Assembly (NCBI RefSeq): GCF_900119735.1
Contig: NZ_FPJW01000001.1
Coordinates: 62,001-126,000 of the forward strand
Source of the DNA: Marinospirillum alkaliphilum DSM 21637
Lineage (GTDB): Bacteria > Pseudomonadota > Gammaproteobacteria > Pseudomonadales > Halomonadaceae
DNA length: 64,000 bases
Direction of reading: 5' to 3'
Shown in pieces: positions 34,670 to 45,095 of the stretch. The stretch's first letter is position 1. The number at the start of each line of letters is the position of its first letter. A model generated the notes under the pieces. The model was not told the origin of the DNA, made no database searches, and saw nothing but the letters and a program-made list of their open reading frames with translations. A program made the translations under genes and the position numbers.

Positions 34670-36940
34670 ATGGTAAAAGTAAGAGACGATCAGCCCCTCC
34701 GGCCTGATGGCAGTGTTGATCTGGATCTCTGGTTAACCCACCTGCAGGAGGATGTGCAACTGGCACATCCCCAGCGTGTGCGGGAAGCCTGCGACCTGGC
34801 CGCCGAACTGGAACAACGGGCGGAGGCGGAAAACCGCCAGTGGTATGAAGGTGCCAGCAACCTGCGTACCGGTCTGGAAATGGCCGATATCCTCGGTGAG
34901 CTGCGCATGGATGATGACACTCTGATTGCTGCGATTCTGTACCGGGGTGTGCGTGAGGAACTGATTACCATCGACGCAGTGGAAAAACGTTTCGGCAAAA
35001 CCGTGGCCAAGCTGATTGCCGGTGTACAGCAGATGGCTGCCATCAGCCAGATTCAGACCAGTGATGCGCCTGCGTTCGGTCAGAAGCAGAACCAGTTGGA
35101 GCAGTTGCGCAAGATGCTGGTGGCGGTGGTGGATGACGTGCGAGTGGCACTGATCAAGTTGGCCGAACGAACCTGTGCCCTGCGTCAGGTGAAAACAGCA
35201 CCGCGTGACAAACGTCTGCGTGTGGCGCGGGAAGTGTTCGAGATTTATGCACCGCTGGCGCACCGCCTCGGCATCGGTCACATCAAGTGGGAGCTGGAAG
35301 ACCTTTCGTTCCGTTATCTGGAAGAAGACAGCTACAAGTACATCGCCCGCCTGCTGGCAGAAAAACGCATGGATCGGGATGAGTACATCCAGCAGGTGAT
35401 CCAGTCGCTGCATCAGGCCATCAAGGCGCAGGGCATTGATGGTGCCGACCTGCAAGGACGTGCCAAGCACATCTATTCGATCTGGCGCAAGATGAAGCGC
35501 AAAAAGATCGACTTTTCCCAGGTTTATGATGTGCGTGCGGTGCGAGTGCTGGTGCCGGAAGTACGGGATTGTTATGCCGTGCTGGGCATCGTGCATTCAA
35601 TGTTCAAGCACATCCCCAACGAATTTGATGATTACATCGCCACCCCCAAGGAAAACGGTTACCGCTCCCTGCACACTGCAGTGATTGGCCCCGGCGGCAA
35701 GGTGCTGGAAGTGCAGATTCGTACCTTCTCCATGCATGATGAAGCCGAGCTGGGTGTGTGTGCGCATTGGCGTTACAAGGGCACTGATGCCAGTGGCAAG
35801 AGCAACGCCTACGAAGAAAAAATCGCCTGGCTGCGTCAGGTACTGGAATGGCACGAAGAAGTGGGGGATGCCACCGGTATCCGCGAAGAGCTGCAGAATG
35901 ATGTGGCACCGGATCGCATTTATGTCTTCACCCCGGACGGCCATGTGGTGGACTTGCCGCAGGATGCCACCCCGATTGATTTTGCCTACCGGGTGCACAC
36001 TGAAATCGGTCACCGTTGCCGGGGTGCCAAGATCAATGGCCGCATTGTACCGCTGAACTACGCCTTGAAAACCGGTGAGCAGGTGGAGATTCTCACCACT
36101 GCCGGAGAAGGGGGGCCCAGCCGTGACTGGCTTAATCCTTCCCTGGGTTACGTGCGCACTTCACGTTGCCGCGCCAAGATTCAGCACTGGTTCAAACTCC
36201 AGGACCGTGACAAGAACATTGATGAAGGTCGCCAACTGATCGAGAAGGAGTTCAAGCGCCTGGGGCTGGAAGGCCTGGACATGAGTGCACTGGCCCATGC
36301 CCTGAACCTGCATGAAGCGGCTGATCTTTATGCTGCATTGGGAGCCGGTGATCTGCGCGCAGGTCAGGTGTTGTCAATGGCGCAACACCTGTTTGGTGAA
36401 ACCGAAGACGTGGATCAGTTGGATCGCCTGCTGACCCGTCCGGGCAGCCGCAAGGATCCGGGCAAGGATGACATCACCATTCTGGGTGTTGGTAATCTGA
36501 TGACCCAGATGGCCAAGTGCTGCCAGCCGCTGCCGGGTGATGAAATCATTGGTTACATCACCATCGGGCGAGGTGTCACCATTCACCGCCATGACTGCAC
36601 CAATGTCAATCAACTCCGGGCGGAAGATCCCAACCGCCTGGTGAATGTTGAATGGGGCACCAAAAAAACGCAGATGTACCCGGTGGAAATTCGCATCAAG
36701 GCCTGGGATCGCACCGGTCTGCTGCGTGACATCACCATGATTCTGGCCAATGAGCGGGTGAATGTGCTGTCGGTCAACACCCTGACTGACAAGAAGGAAA
36801 ACCTCGCCAATATCCTGCTGACCCTGGAAGTATCCGGATTGGAAGCACTGGGGCAGGTGCTGAACAAAATCAGTCAGTTGCCCAACGTGGTGGATGTGCA
36901 GCGTTTTCGTCAGCATGCCAAACATGAGGAAAAGCGTTGA
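34670..36940 (+). CDS. relA: GTP pyrophosphokinase RelA, (p)ppGpp synthetase I
   Basis: A 756-residue stringent-response enzyme (E. coli RelA 744) that makes (p)ppGpp when uncharged tRNA enters the ribosome. The N-terminal pseudo-hydrolase lacks the HD metal motif (LRTGLEMADILGELRMDDDT), and the synthetase has the acidic EFDDYIATPKENGYRSLH signature of monofunctional RelA rather than SpoT. TGS (about 420-480; IYVFTPDGHVVDLP), helical, zinc-finger-like (AKCCQPLPGD) and ACT (about 670-745) domains follow. The mazG start overlaps the relA stop by 4 bases. Confidence 0.97.
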   Translation: MVKVRDDQPLRPDGSVDLDLWLTHLQEDVQLAHPQRVREACDLAAELEQRAEAENRQWYEGASNLRTGLEMADILGELRMDDDTLIAAILYRGVREELITIDAVEKRFGKTVAKLIAGVQQMAAISQIQTSDAPAFGQKQNQLEQLRKMLVAVVDDVRVALIKLAERTCALRQVKTAPRDKRLRVAREVFEIYAPLAHRLGIGHIKWELEDLSFRYLEEDSYKYIARLLAEKRMDRDEYIQQVIQSLHQAIKAQGIDGADLQGRAKHIYSIWRKMKRKKIDFSQVYDVRAVRVLVPEVRDCYAVLGIVHSMFKHIPNEFDDYIATPKENGYRSLHTAVIGPGGKVLEVQIRTFSMHDEAELGVCAHWRYKGTDASGKSNAYEEKIAWLRQVLEWHEEVGDATGIREELQNDVAPDRIYVFTPDGHVVDLPQDATPIDFAYRVHTEIGHRCRGAKINGRIVPLNYALKTGEQVEILTTAGEGGPSRDWLNPSLGYVRTSRCRAKIQHWFKLQDRDKNIDEGRQLIEKEFKRLGLEGLDMSALAHALNLHEAADLYAALGAGDLRAGQVLSMAQHLFGETEDVDQLDRLLTRPGSRKDPGKDDITILGVGNLMTQMAKCCQPLPGDEIIGYITIGRGVTIHRHDCTNVNQLRAEDPNRLVNVEWGTKKTQMYPVEIRIKAWDRTGLLRDITMILANERVNVLSVNTLTDKKENLANILLTLEVSGLEALGQVLNKISQLPNVVDVQRFRQHAKHEEKR

Positions 36941-37812
36941 GTGCCCGTTATCACCTGGAAGACCTGCTGTTGTTGATGGCGCGCTTGCGTGATCCGCAGC
37001 AGGGTTGCCCCTGGGATCTGAAGCAGACCTGGCAAAGCATTGTGCCGCATACGCTGGAAGAAGCTTATGAAGTGGCAGAGTGCATTGAGCAGGGTGATTA
37101 TGATCACCTGAAGGAAGAGCTGGGTGACCTGCTGTTTCAGGTGGTGTATTACGCCCGTTTTGCTGAAGAAGAAGGGCGTTATGATTTTGCTGACATCGTG
37201 GATGGCTTGACTGCCAAGCTGGTTCGCCGCCATCCGCATGTGTTCCCTGACGGCACCCTGCAGAGCAGCAGCGCAGGTGATGCCAGCCAGATAGACACTG
37301 CAGCAGTGAAAAGCCGCTGGGAAGCCATCAAGGCCGAGGAGCGTCAGCAAAAACAGCAGGCTGAGTCGGTGTTGGATGGTGTGCCACAAGCCCTGCCCGC
37401 CATCACCCGTGCCCTGAAGCTGCAAAAACGTGCTGCTACGGTGGGTTTTGACTGGGGTGATCCACTGGCTGTGCTGGACAAGCTGGAAGAAGAGCTGGCA
37501 GAAATCCGCGAAGCTCTGGCCGGTGGTGATGCCCAGCAGGTGTTGGATGAAACCGGTGATTTCATTTTTGCTGCGGTGAATCTGGCACGTCACCTGAAGA
37601 TTGACCCGGAAGCCGCAGTGCGCAGCACCAACCGCAAGTTTGAGCAGCGTTTTCGGGTGGTGGAAGCCCTCTGTGCCGAGCAGGGACAAGCGCTGACAGT
37701 TGCCCGACAGGAAGATCCCGCTACTCGCATCGATCTGCAACAGCTGGAAGCCTTCTGGCAGGAAGCCAAGCGCCGTGAGCGCCAGGAACAGGCTGATGAA
37801 ACTTTCCCTTAA
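36937..37812 (+). CDS. mazG: Nucleoside triphosphate pyrophosphohydrolase MazG
   Basis: A 291-residue all-alpha NTP pyrophosphatase (E. coli 263) that hydrolyses NTPs and dNTPs to monophosphates and affects (p)ppGpp levels. The TTG at 36937 (SARYHLEDLLLLMARLRD) follows GAGG by 7 bases and overlaps the relA stop. Two MazG repeats are present; the first has CPWDLKQTW, TLEEAYEVAE and EELGDLLFQVV with the EExxE/ExxD metal ligands, the second has LEEELAEI and DETGDFIFAAVNLARH. The C-terminal extension is about 25 residues longer than in E. coli. The barA start lies inside its end. Confidence 0.95.
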   Translation: MSARYHLEDLLLLMARLRDPQQGCPWDLKQTWQSIVPHTLEEAYEVAECIEQGDYDHLKEELGDLLFQVVYYARFAEEEGRYDFADIVDGLTAKLVRRHPHVFPDGTLQSSSAGDASQIDTAAVKSRWEAIKAEERQQKQQAESVLDGVPQALPAITRALKLQKRAATVGFDWGDPLAVLDKLEEELAEIREALAGGDAQQVLDETGDFIFAAVNLARHLKIDPEAAVRSTNRKFEQRFRVVEALCAEQGQALTVARQEDPATRIDLQQLEAFWQEAKRRERQEQADETFP

Positions 37813-40615
37813 AGGCTGGATTCTTTTTGGCTGTTTTTTACCTCTCTGGTTGCTGGTGCTGGTGCTGGGGCTGGGTGGCTGGCTGCTGAAAAACCACTTT
37901 GATGCCATGGACCGGCAGATGCTGGAACGCGGGCAGTTGACGCTTAAACATCTGGGACCATCGCTGGTCAACAGTCTGGCGGAGACGGATCGCAGCAGCC
38001 AGATTCCACGTTTGCGGCAACTGGTTGATCAACTGCTGGAAGCCCCGGATGTGCGTGCCTTTTCCCTTTATGATCATCGTCAGACCAGCCTGCTGCATGC
38101 CGGGCCCAGTATGCGCAGCCTTGAGCTGAATCCGGATGCCCGCTGGAATCGGGAATCAGTGACAGCAGTTGAGCGGGAAACCGTGCGCTTTATTGAACCC
38201 CTTTATGCACTGCCGACACAGCGTTTGCGTCCGGGTGAAAACAATCCGCTGGTGGGCTGGGCAGAACTGGAGCTGAATCGCAGTTCAGTGTTGTTGGACA
38301 AGTACCGCTTACTGCTGCTGGGTGGTGGTCTGGTAACGGGGTTGCTGTTGTTTAGCCTGATGTTGACCCATCTGCTGGTGCAGCACCTGCAGCGCTATCT
38401 GGAACAGATGGGTGTCAATCTGCAGCGGTTTGCCGAAGGTGAATCCCTGCAACAGGCTGATACTGAGGCTGTGGTTGAATTGAACCAGTTGCAGCAGGCA
38501 GTGCACAGCATGGCTGAAGTTGTGCAGCAGCGAGAAGCCAGTTATCGCCAGGCGATAGAAGAAACCCGCGAAGATGCCCAGCGCAGTCTGGAAACCATTG
38601 AAATCAAGAACATCGAACTGGATCGTGCACGCAAGGATGCCTTGCAGGCCAGTCGCATCAAATCCGAGTTTCTGGCCAACATGAGCCATGAAATCCGCAC
38701 CCCCTTAAATGGCATCATCGGCTTTTCCAATCTCTTGTCCCGCACCCGGCTGGAGTCCCGCCAGAAGGAATACCTGACGCATATCCTTGGGGCGTCGGAA
38801 ACCATGCTTGGCATCATCAATGACATTCTTGATTTTTCCAAGATCGAGGCAGGCATGATGGTGCTGGAAGAAGTGCCGATTGATCTGCGGGAATTGCTGG
38901 CAGATAGCCTTTCACTGCAGGCTCCCCATGCCCATCGTCAGGGGCTGGAATTGCTGGGGCTGGTGTATGACGATGTGCCCGCCGTGGTGCGTGGTGATCC
39001 GCTGCGCCTCAAGCAGTTATTGGGTAACCTGGTCAGTAATGCACTGAAATTCACCGGGCAGGGTGAAGTGGTGGTGCGCATCATGCTGGATGATGAAAAA
39101 GAAGGGGCTGCCGTCGATCTGCAACCGGGTAAAAGTTGTCGCCTGCGTTTTGCTGTCAGTGATACCGGCATCGGTCTGAGTGAGCCCCAACGCCAGAAGC
39201 TTTTTCGGGCCTTTACTCAGGCGGATGCCAGTCAGGCTCGCCAGTTTGGCGGCACAGGACTGGGGTTGGCGATCTGCAAGCAGCTGGTGCAGCAGATGGG
39301 TGGCGATATCGATCTGGAGAGTGCTGAGGGTGTGGGCTCCACCTTCTGGTTCAGCTTGCCGATGCAGCTGCTGGACATGCCACCGGAAGCTCAGCCCTGG
39401 TTGACCGGCAAAACTTTTGGGGTGCTGGAAACACACCGTTTAACCAATCAGTCCTGGTGCCACCTGTTGCGCAGTTGGGGTGCTCAGGTACTGGCCTGGG
39501 ACAGCCCGGAAAAAATGCTGCAGGCAGTGGCAGATGAACCACAGCTGCAGGCTGTGGTGATTGGCCTCAGTGCCCGCCAGGCTGCTTCACCACTATGGCT
39601 GGATGCCATCGGTCAACTGCATACCAGAAAAATGGCAGGGTTATTACTGGTGAACAGCTCGGAAGCCGAAATTCATCAGCGTCTGCGTCAGGCTGGTGGA
39701 TTGCATCTGCTGACCAAACCCTTGTTACCCAAGCGTTTTTGTGAAGCGCTCAAGTCTGTGATGGAGCAGCGAAAGTTTCCTGATCAGGGATTGTTGACAC
39801 TGACCACGCAGCAACCCGCTACACAGAAGCAGCCCGTGATTCTGGCTGTTGATGACACGCCATCCAACCTGCTGCTGTTGGTGACGCTGTTGGAGCAGTT
39901 AGGGTTTGCCACCCTGCAGGCTAAAAATGGTGTGGAAGCGCTGGAGCTGGTACAGCAGCAGGTGGTGGATCTGGTATTGATGGATATCCAGATGCCGGAA
40001 ATGAATGGTGTACAGGCGACCCGTCATATCCGTAGGCTGGGCCAGAGCTGGCGCACCCTGCCGGTGATAGCCCTGACGGCCCATGCGGTGGCGGAAGAAA
40101 GGGAAAAATGGCTGGAAGCCGGCATCAATGATGTACTGATCAAGCCTCTGGATGAACGCCAACTGGTTGACCTGTTACAGCGCTGGCTGGGTGATCGTTA
40201 CCAGACACCGGGCTTGCCCGTTTTGCCGGAACCCAATCACTCCGAAGAAGCCTGGCAGACCTGTCCGGTGGATCGTGAGCTGGGCATCAAGCTGGCAGCA
40301 GGACGAACCGAGCTGGCTGATGAATTGCTGGCAATGTTGCTGAGCTCACTGCAGCAGAGCCGTGATGCCATTGAAGCAGCTCTGCGTCAGCAGAATGATC
40401 AGAGCCTGCTGGATGCCGTGCATCGCCTGCATGGTGCCAGTCGTTATTGTGGTGTGCCGGATCTGGCGCAGACCACCGAAGCCCTGGAAACCCAGCTCAA
40501 GGCCGGACAACAGCAACTGGTGGCCCGCAGCCTGGAGCAACTGTTTTATGAAATTGACCGGTTGCAGGATTGGAAGGAGCGGGAGTATCGCACCGACTGG
40601 CACCAGGACGGTTAA
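37796..40615 (+). CDS. barA: GacS/BarA hybrid sensor histidine kinase
   Basis: A 939-residue inner-membrane hybrid kinase that in related bacteria phosphorylates GacA/UvrY to switch on small RNAs antagonising CsrA/RsmA. Two membrane helices (about 5-30 and 165-185) bracket a periplasmic sensor; HAMP, HisKA with His298 in [12 protein letters not shown], the ATPase domain ([21 protein letters not shown]), a degenerate receiver (about 540-660), a receiver with Asp730 in [11 protein letters not shown], and an HPt domain with His879 in [10 protein letters not shown] follow. The HPt segment is strongly GacS/BarA-like. The start at 37796 has AGGAA upstream and overlaps mazG by 17 bases. No gacA/uvrY is in view. 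Confidence 0.92.
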   Translation: MKLSLKGWILFGCFLPLWLLVLVLGLGGWLLKNHFDAMDRQMLERGQLTLKHLGPSLVNSLAETDRSSQIPRLRQLVDQLLEAPDVRAFSLYDHRQTSLLHAGPSMRSLELNPDARWNRESVTAVERETVRFIEPLYALPTQRLRPGENNPLVGWAELELNRSSVLLDKYRLLLLGGGLVTGLLLFSLMLTHLLVQHLQRYLEQMGVNLQRFAEGESLQQADTEAVVELNQLQQAVHSMAEVVQQREASYRQAIEETREDAQRSLETIEIKNIELDRARKDALQASRIKSEFLANMSHEIRTPLNGIIGFSNLLSRTRLESRQKEYLTHILGASETMLGIINDILDFSKIEAGMMVLEEVPIDLRELLADSLSLQAPHAHRQGLELLGLVYDDVPAVVRGDPLRLKQLLGNLVSNALKFTGQGEVVVRIMLDDEKEGAAVDLQPGKSCRLRFAVSDTGIGLSEPQRQKLFRAFTQADASQARQFGGTGLGLAICKQLVQQMGGDIDLESAEGVGSTFWFSLPMQLLDMPPEAQPWLTGKTFGVLETHRLTNQSWCHLLRSWGAQVLAWDSPEKMLQAVADEPQLQAVVIGLSARQAASPLWLDAIGQLHTRKMAGLLLVNSSEAEIHQRLRQAGGLHLLTKPLLPKRFCEALKSVMEQRKFPDQGLLTLTTQQPATQKQPVILAVDDTPSNLLLLVTLLEQLGFATLQAKNGVEALELVQQQVVDLVLMDIQMPEMNGVQATRHIRRLGQSWRTLPVIALTAHAVAEEREKWLEAGINDVLIKPLDERQLVDLLQRWLGDRYQTPGLPVLPEPNHSEEAWQTCPVDRELGIKLAAGRTELADELLAMLLSSLQQSRDAIEAALRQQNDQSLLDAVHRLHGASRYCGVPDLAQTTEALETQLKAGQQQLVARSLEQLFYEIDRLQDWKEREYRTDWHQDG

Positions 40616-41964
40616 TCCGGGAAGGTTGGCTGCAGGCAGCGAATCAACCAACTGACCTTATGAAAGGTTTCTTCATATTCAGTCTGACCATCCGAGTCAG
40701 CCACCAGCCCACCCCCGCCCCATACATGCAGTTGGTTGTCACTGGCAATAAAGGTGCGGATGGCAATGTTGAAGTCCATCCGGCCGCTGCGATCCAGGTA
40801 ACCGATGCTGCCGCAGTAGATGCTGCGTCGGCAAGGTTCCAGTGTCTCGATGATTTCCATCGCCCGCAACTTGGGTGCACCGGTGATGGAACCACCGGGA
40901 AAACATGCCTGCAGCAGATCCAGTGGATGTTTTCCCGGTGCCAGTTGTCCGGTCACATGGCTGACCAGATGATGCACATTGGTGTGGCTTTCCAGTGCAA
41001 AAAGTTGTGGTACGCGAATGCTGCCCGGTTCACACACCCGCCCCAGATCATTGCGCAGCAGATCCACAATCATCAGGTTTTCGGCCCGGTCCTTGGCACT
41101 GTGCAGCAGTTCATCGCGGTAGTGCTGGTCTTCTTCGGGTGTTTGTCCGCGCGGGCGGGTGCCCTTGATCGGGCGGGTTTCCACCCGGCCATCAGGCTCG
41201 GCCAGCAGGAAGCGCTCTGGTGACAGTGACAGCAGGGCTTTGTCCTGCCATTGCATGAAGGCAGCCCAGGGAGCATTGATGTCGCTGCGAAGTTGTTGCC
41301 AGGCCTGGTAGAGGCTGCCTTTATAAGAAGCGGTGAAACGCTGCGCCAGATTGACCTGGTAAGCATCACCGCTGCGCAACCAGGCCTGCACTTGCTCAAA
41401 ATGTTCCAGATAGGCCTGGTGTGAAAGATTGCTGACAAAAGGGTTGGTCAGCTGGAAATCCGCTTCATCTGCTACTTGAATAGGGCTTGCCTGCAGGTGT
41501 TGCAGCAGTTGTTCAGCCAGTTCGGGATTAAAACTGCCAACCAGCCAGGTCTGTTGCAGTTGGTGATCGGTCACCAGTGCCCAGGGATAAAGCCCCATGC
41601 GAATCAAAGGCAGTGCCAGATCATCTTCAGCCTGTTGCGGCAGCTGTTCAAACAACCTGCCAGCGTCATAACTCCAGTAACCCATCCAGCCGCCAGTGAA
41701 AGGCAGGTGCTGGATCTCCGGTGCTGTCAGTGGCGGCAGTGGCTGGCGCAGTTTTTCCAGTAACAACAACTCGGCTGCAGAATGAATTTCAAGCACTTCG
41801 GTGGGTGTCGCGCAGGCTATCGAAAAGCGCCCGGCGTTGTCTGATGGATGGCAGGAGTCCAGCAATATCGGATCAGGCAGGTGACGTACGGCATGCAGCA
41901 GTTCGGTCGCAGAAGCATAAGGCAGTAGTTGTGCCTTTGTGGATGCAGAAACCTTGTTGCTCAT
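40612..41964 (-). CDS. pabB: Aminodeoxychorismate synthase component I
   Basis: A 450-residue chorismate-utilising enzyme (E. coli PabB 453) that makes 4-amino-4-deoxychorismate for folate, with PabA glutaminase elsewhere. The PIKGTRPRG segment (Lys267) is diagnostic of PabB as opposed to anthranilate synthase, which has PIAGTR. Other family segments are GDAYQVNLAQRF, LSPERFL, DLLRNDLGR, CFPGGSITGAPK and GSIGYLDRSGRMDFNIAIRT. It is convergent with barA, overlapping by 4 bases, and divergent from the prp operon. Confidence 0.95.
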   Translation of the reverse strand: MSNKVSASTKAQLLPYASATELLHAVRHLPDPILLDSCHPSDNAGRFSIACATPTEVLEIHSAAELLLLEKLRQPLPPLTAPEIQHLPFTGGWMGYWSYDAGRLFEQLPQQAEDDLALPLIRMGLYPWALVTDHQLQQTWLVGSFNPELAEQLLQHLQASPIQVADEADFQLTNPFVSNLSHQAYLEHFEQVQAWLRSGDAYQVNLAQRFTASYKGSLYQAWQQLRSDINAPWAAFMQWQDKALLSLSPERFLLAEPDGRVETRPIKGTRPRGQTPEEDQHYRDELLHSAKDRAENLMIVDLLRNDLGRVCEPGSIRVPQLFALESHTNVHHLVSHVTGQLAPGKHPLDLLQACFPGGSITGAPKLRAMEIIETLEPCRRSIYCGSIGYLDRSGRMDFNIAIRTFIASDNQLHVWGGGGLVADSDGQTEYEETFHKVSWLIRCLQPTFPD

Positions 41965-42092
41965 CAGAAAAAAGCCCGGGTTGTTGACACTTTGAGAAAG
42001 CTAGGGTGAAGCGTGACTGATGAGTTCAAGATAAAATCCTTTATTAACAATGCTTTGAATTTCATGGCCTGATTTTTAGACTAAGGTGTGTG

Positions 42093-42121
42093 TTGACCTG
42101 TCTGGGGTAGGTGTCTACAGT
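42093..42121 (+). promoter_or_regulatory. Probable sigma-70 promoter of the propionate operon
   Basis: TTGACC (42093-42098) and TACAGT (42116-42121) are 17 bases apart, matching 5 of 6 and 4 of 6 consensus bases. A half-symmetric TGTCTACA (42112-42119) overlaps the -10 element and resembles the operator palindrome just downstream, so the regulator could block the promoter directly. Confidence 0.5.
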
Positions 42122-42137
42122 GCTGAATCAATCAAAG

Positions 42138-42149
42138 ATTGTCGACAAT
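42138..42149. promoter_or_regulatory. Perfect 12-bp palindrome, probable GntR operator
   Basis: ATTGTCGACAAT is fully symmetric and lies about 70 bases before the GntR start codon. FCD-type GntR regulators bind TTGTnnACAA-like palindromes, so autoregulation of the prp operon is the natural reading. A related TGTCTACA lies one operator spacing upstream (centres 28 bases apart). Confidence 0.65.
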
Positions 42150-42172
42150 GTTGGGTCTGTGCAATGTTGAGC

Positions 42173-42206
42173 CCAGTAATAAACCTGCACCAGTAATAAA
42201 CCTGCA
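42173..42206 (+). repeat. Two perfect 17-bp tandem repeats in the prp leader
   Basis: The unit CCAGTAATAAACCTGCA occurs twice without spacer (42173-42189 and 42190-42206), ending 11 bases before the GTG start of the GntR gene. Each copy contains TAATAA. It looks like a recent tandem duplication in the 5' leader. Confidence 0.9.
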
Positions 42207-42217
42207 AGAGTGCACAT

Positions 42218-43012
42218 GTGAACCGTCAGGCCAAAATGATAAACGATTCCGACCTTGATGAGCAGTTATCTGCACTGGATTCCACTGCAGAGCTGCAAAG
42301 TGAGCCCGTGGATGGGCGCACCCTGGCGGATCGGGTGTTTGAAGAAATTCAGGATGCCATTGTCACCGGCAGCATTGCACCCGGCACCAAAATCACTGAG
42401 CCAGGTCTGGCCAAACAGTATGGCATCTCTCGTGGTCCCTTGCGGGAAGCCATGCGGCGGCTGGAAGGTCGGCACCTGGTTACGCGTATTCCTCATATCG
42501 GTGCTCGTGTGGTATCCCTGTCGCTGGAAGAGCTGCTGGAGCTTTATGAAGTGCGTGAAGCCATGGAAGGAATGGCTTGTCGCCTGGCAGCCCGGCAGAT
42601 GCCGCAGGTTGAAATCGACAGCCTCAAGGCGTTGCTGCAAAAACACGAACAACAAGCTGAGCTGCAGGAAAACATTGCCTATTACCAGAAAGAAGGCGAT
42701 CTGGATTTCCACTATCGCATTGTGCTGGGCAGCGGCAACAAAAAGCTGATGGAATTGTTGTGTGGTGAGCTCTACTACCTGGTACGCATGTACCGTTACC
42801 GCTTCAGTGCCACCAGTGGCCGCCCACAACGTGCCTTCACCGAACACCACCGCATCGTGGATGCCATTGAGCAGCGCGATGAGGAACTGGCTGAAATGCT
42901 GATGCGTCGGCACATCCGTGCCTCACGCGACAACGTTGAACAGCGCCTGCGGGAAGCCGCCGGACAAACCACCCCTGAAAACCGGATTTTGAACAAGAGG
43001 AAGCAGACATGA
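42218..43012 (+). CDS. GntR-family (FCD) regulator of the propionate operon
   Basis: A 264-residue regulator. A winged helix-turn-helix (about 40-105; [40 protein letters not shown]) is followed by an FCD effector domain (about 115-240) with His ligands in [12 protein letters not shown] and [11 protein letters not shown]. It opens the prpB-prpC-acnD-prpF operon with a 4-base ATGA overlap to prpB, as in Pseudomonas, where the GntR protein is taken to sense a 2-methylcitrate pathway intermediate. This contrasts with the sigma-54 activator PrpR of enterics. GTG 42218 or ATG 42236 may be the start. Confidence 0.9.
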   Translation: MNRQAKMINDSDLDEQLSALDSTAELQSEPVDGRTLADRVFEEIQDAIVTGSIAPGTKITEPGLAKQYGISRGPLREAMRRLEGRHLVTRIPHIGARVVSLSLEELLELYEVREAMEGMACRLAARQMPQVEIDSLKALLQKHEQQAELQENIAYYQKEGDLDFHYRIVLGSGNKKLMELLCGELYYLVRMYRYRFSATSGRPQRAFTEHHRIVDAIEQRDEELAEMLMRRHIRASRDNVEQRLREAAGQTTPENRILNKRKQT

Positions 43013-43902
43013 CCCAGAAACTGACCGCTGGTGGCCGTTTTCGCAAGGCCCTGAAAGACAACAACCCGCTGCAGATTGTTGGCACCATCAATGCCTACCA
43101 CGCCATGATGGCGACCCGCGTGGGTCATCAGGCCATTTACCTGTCCGGTGGTGGTGTTGCCAATGCCTCTTATGGTCTGCCGGATCTGGGCATGACCAGC
43201 ATGAATGACGTACTGGAAGACGTGCGCCGCATCACCAGCGCCGTGGAAACCCCGCTGCTGGTGGATATCGACACCGGTTGGGGTGGTGCCTTTAACATGG
43301 CGCGTGCCGTGAAAGAGATGATCAAGGCCGGTGCAGCAGCTGTGCACCTGGAAGATCAGGTGCAGCAGAAGCGTTGTGGTCACCGTCCCAACAAGGAAAT
43401 CGTTTCCCTGCAGGAGATGGTGGATCGCGTGAAGGCTGCCGTGGATGCCCGTACCGATGACGACTTCTTTATCATTGCCCGTACTGATGCCTTCCAGATG
43501 GAAGGTCTGAATGCTGCCGTTGAACGTGCCCAGGCCTGTCTGGAAGCCGGTGCTGACGGTATCTTTGCTGAAGCCGTACACACCCTGGAAGACTACAAGG
43601 CCTTTGCTGACGGCATCAAGGGTGCTCACCTGCTGGCCAACATCACCGAATTCGGTGCCACGCCACTGTTCAACAAAAAAGAGCTGGCAGAAAACGGTGC
43701 CACCATGGTGCTTTACCCCCTGTCCGCCTTCCGTGCCGCCAACAAGGCTGCCCTGAATGTATTCCAGCACCTGCTGGATGACGGTGACCAGAAGGCGGTG
43801 GTGGATACCATGCAAACCCGCATGGAACTTTACGATTTCCTGAACTACCACGACTTTGAGCAGAAGCTGGACCAGCTGTTTGCCCAGGGTAAGAACAAAT
43901 AA
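43009..43902 (+). CDS. prpB: 2-methylisocitrate lyase
   Basis: A 297-residue enzyme (E. coli PrpB 296) that cleaves 2-methylisocitrate to pyruvate and succinate, the last step of the 2-methylcitrate cycle. The active-site KRCGH loop ([13 protein letters not shown]) holds the catalytic Cys; DIDTGWGG and HLEDQ are the Mg-binding regions and IIARTDAF is conserved. [20 protein letters not shown] is the standard start and overlaps the regulator stop. A 30-base gap leads to prpC. Confidence 0.97.
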   Translation: MTQKLTAGGRFRKALKDNNPLQIVGTINAYHAMMATRVGHQAIYLSGGGVANASYGLPDLGMTSMNDVLEDVRRITSAVETPLLVDIDTGWGGAFNMARAVKEMIKAGAAAVHLEDQVQQKRCGHRPNKEIVSLQEMVDRVKAAVDARTDDDFFIIARTDAFQMEGLNAAVERAQACLEAGADGIFAEAVHTLEDYKAFADGIKGAHLLANITEFGATPLFNKKELAENGATMVLYPLSAFRAANKAALNVFQHLLDDGDQKAVVDTMQTRMELYDFLNYHDFEQKLDQLFAQGKNK

Positions 43903-43932
43903 AAGTCGTCGAAGAATAACGAGGAGTATCCG

Positions 43933-45087
43933 ATGTCCGAGAACAACTCAAACCTGCCCAAGCCGAAGAAGTCTGTTGCCCTGTCTGGCACTGCTGCCGG
44001 TAATACCGAACTGTGTACTGTGGGTCGTAACGGTAACGAGCTGCACTACCGGGGTTACAACATTCTGGACCTGGCTGAGCAGTGTGAATTTGAAGAAGTG
44101 GCTTACCTGCTGGTGCACGGCAAGCTGCCGACCCAGGCTGAACTGACCGCTTATAAAACCAAACTAAAAGCCCTGCGTGGCCTGCCAGCTGCGGTGAAAG
44201 TGGCACTGGAACAACTGCCGCCTTCTGCCCATCCGATGGATGTGATGCGTACCGGTGTCTCAGTGCTGGGTTGTGTCAAGCCTGAGAAGGACGATCACAA
44301 CCACCCGGATGCCCGTGATATCGCTGACAAGCTGATGGCCTGCCAGGGTTCCATGCTGCTCTACTGGTACCACTTTGCTTACAACGGCAAGCGCATTGAT
44401 GTGGAAACCGATGATGACTCCATCGGTGGTCACTTCCTGCACCTGCTGCACGGCGAAAAGCCGCGTGAATCCTGGGTTCGTGCCATGCACACCTCGCTGA
44501 TTCTGTATGCAGAGCATGAGTTCAATGCCTCCACCTTCACCAGCCGTGTGATTGCCGGTACCGGTTCTGACTTCTACAGCTGCATTGCCGGTGCCATTGG
44601 TGCCCTGCGTGGTCCGAAACACGGTGGTGCCAACGAAGTGGCTTTTGAAATCCAGAAGCGCTACGACAACCCGGACCAGGCTGAAGCCGATATCCGCGAG
44701 CGTGTGGGTCGTAAAGAAGTGGTGATCGGTTTTGGTCACCCGGTTTACACCGTCTCTGATCCCCGCAACGTGGTGATCAAAAAGGTCGCCAAAGAACTGT
44801 CAGAAGAACAGCAGAACACCAAGATGTACGACATTGCTGAGCGTCTGGAGTCGACCATGTGGGAAATCAAGAAGATGTTCCCCAACCTCGACTGGTTCTC
44901 TGCGGTGAGCTACCACATGATGGGTGTACCGACTGACATGTTCACCCCGCTGTTTGTGATCTCCCGCACCTCCGGCTGGAGCGCCCACGCCATTGAACAG
45001 CGCATCGACGGCAAAATCATCCGTCCCAGCGCCAACTATGTGGGTGAAGACTGCCGTCCGGTGCCGCCGATCAACGCGCGCAGTTAA
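43933..45087 (+). CDS. prpC: 2-methylcitrate synthase
   Basis: A 384-residue citrate-synthase family enzyme (E. coli PrpC 389) that condenses propionyl-CoA with oxaloacetate. A strong GAGGAGT site precedes the ATG. Active-site regions are present: [33 protein letters not shown] with catalytic His, [14 protein letters not shown] and [14 protein letters not shown] with the second His. The short length and these segments mark the PrpC rather than GltA branch. A possible attenuator separates it from acnD. Confidence 0.96.
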   Translation: MSENNSNLPKPKKSVALSGTAAGNTELCTVGRNGNELHYRGYNILDLAEQCEFEEVAYLLVHGKLPTQAELTAYKTKLKALRGLPAAVKVALEQLPPSAHPMDVMRTGVSVLGCVKPEKDDHNHPDARDIADKLMACQGSMLLYWYHFAYNGKRIDVETDDDSIGGHFLHLLHGEKPRESWVRAMHTSLILYAEHEFNASTFTSRVIAGTGSDFYSCIAGAIGALRGPKHGGANEVAFEIQKRYDNPDQAEADIRERVGRKEVVIGFGHPVYTVSDPRNVVIKKVAKELSEEQQNTKMYDIAERLESTMWEIKKMFPNLDWFSAVSYHMMGVPTDMFTPLFVISRTSGWSAHAIEQRIDGKIIRPSANYVGEDCRPVPPINARS

Positions 45088-45095
45088 ACGGTTTC

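Noticed and set aside
42173-42206. The tandem 17-mers as a CRISPR or integron site
   Set aside because: There are only two copies with no spacer, no cas or integrase gene and no attC-like core sites.
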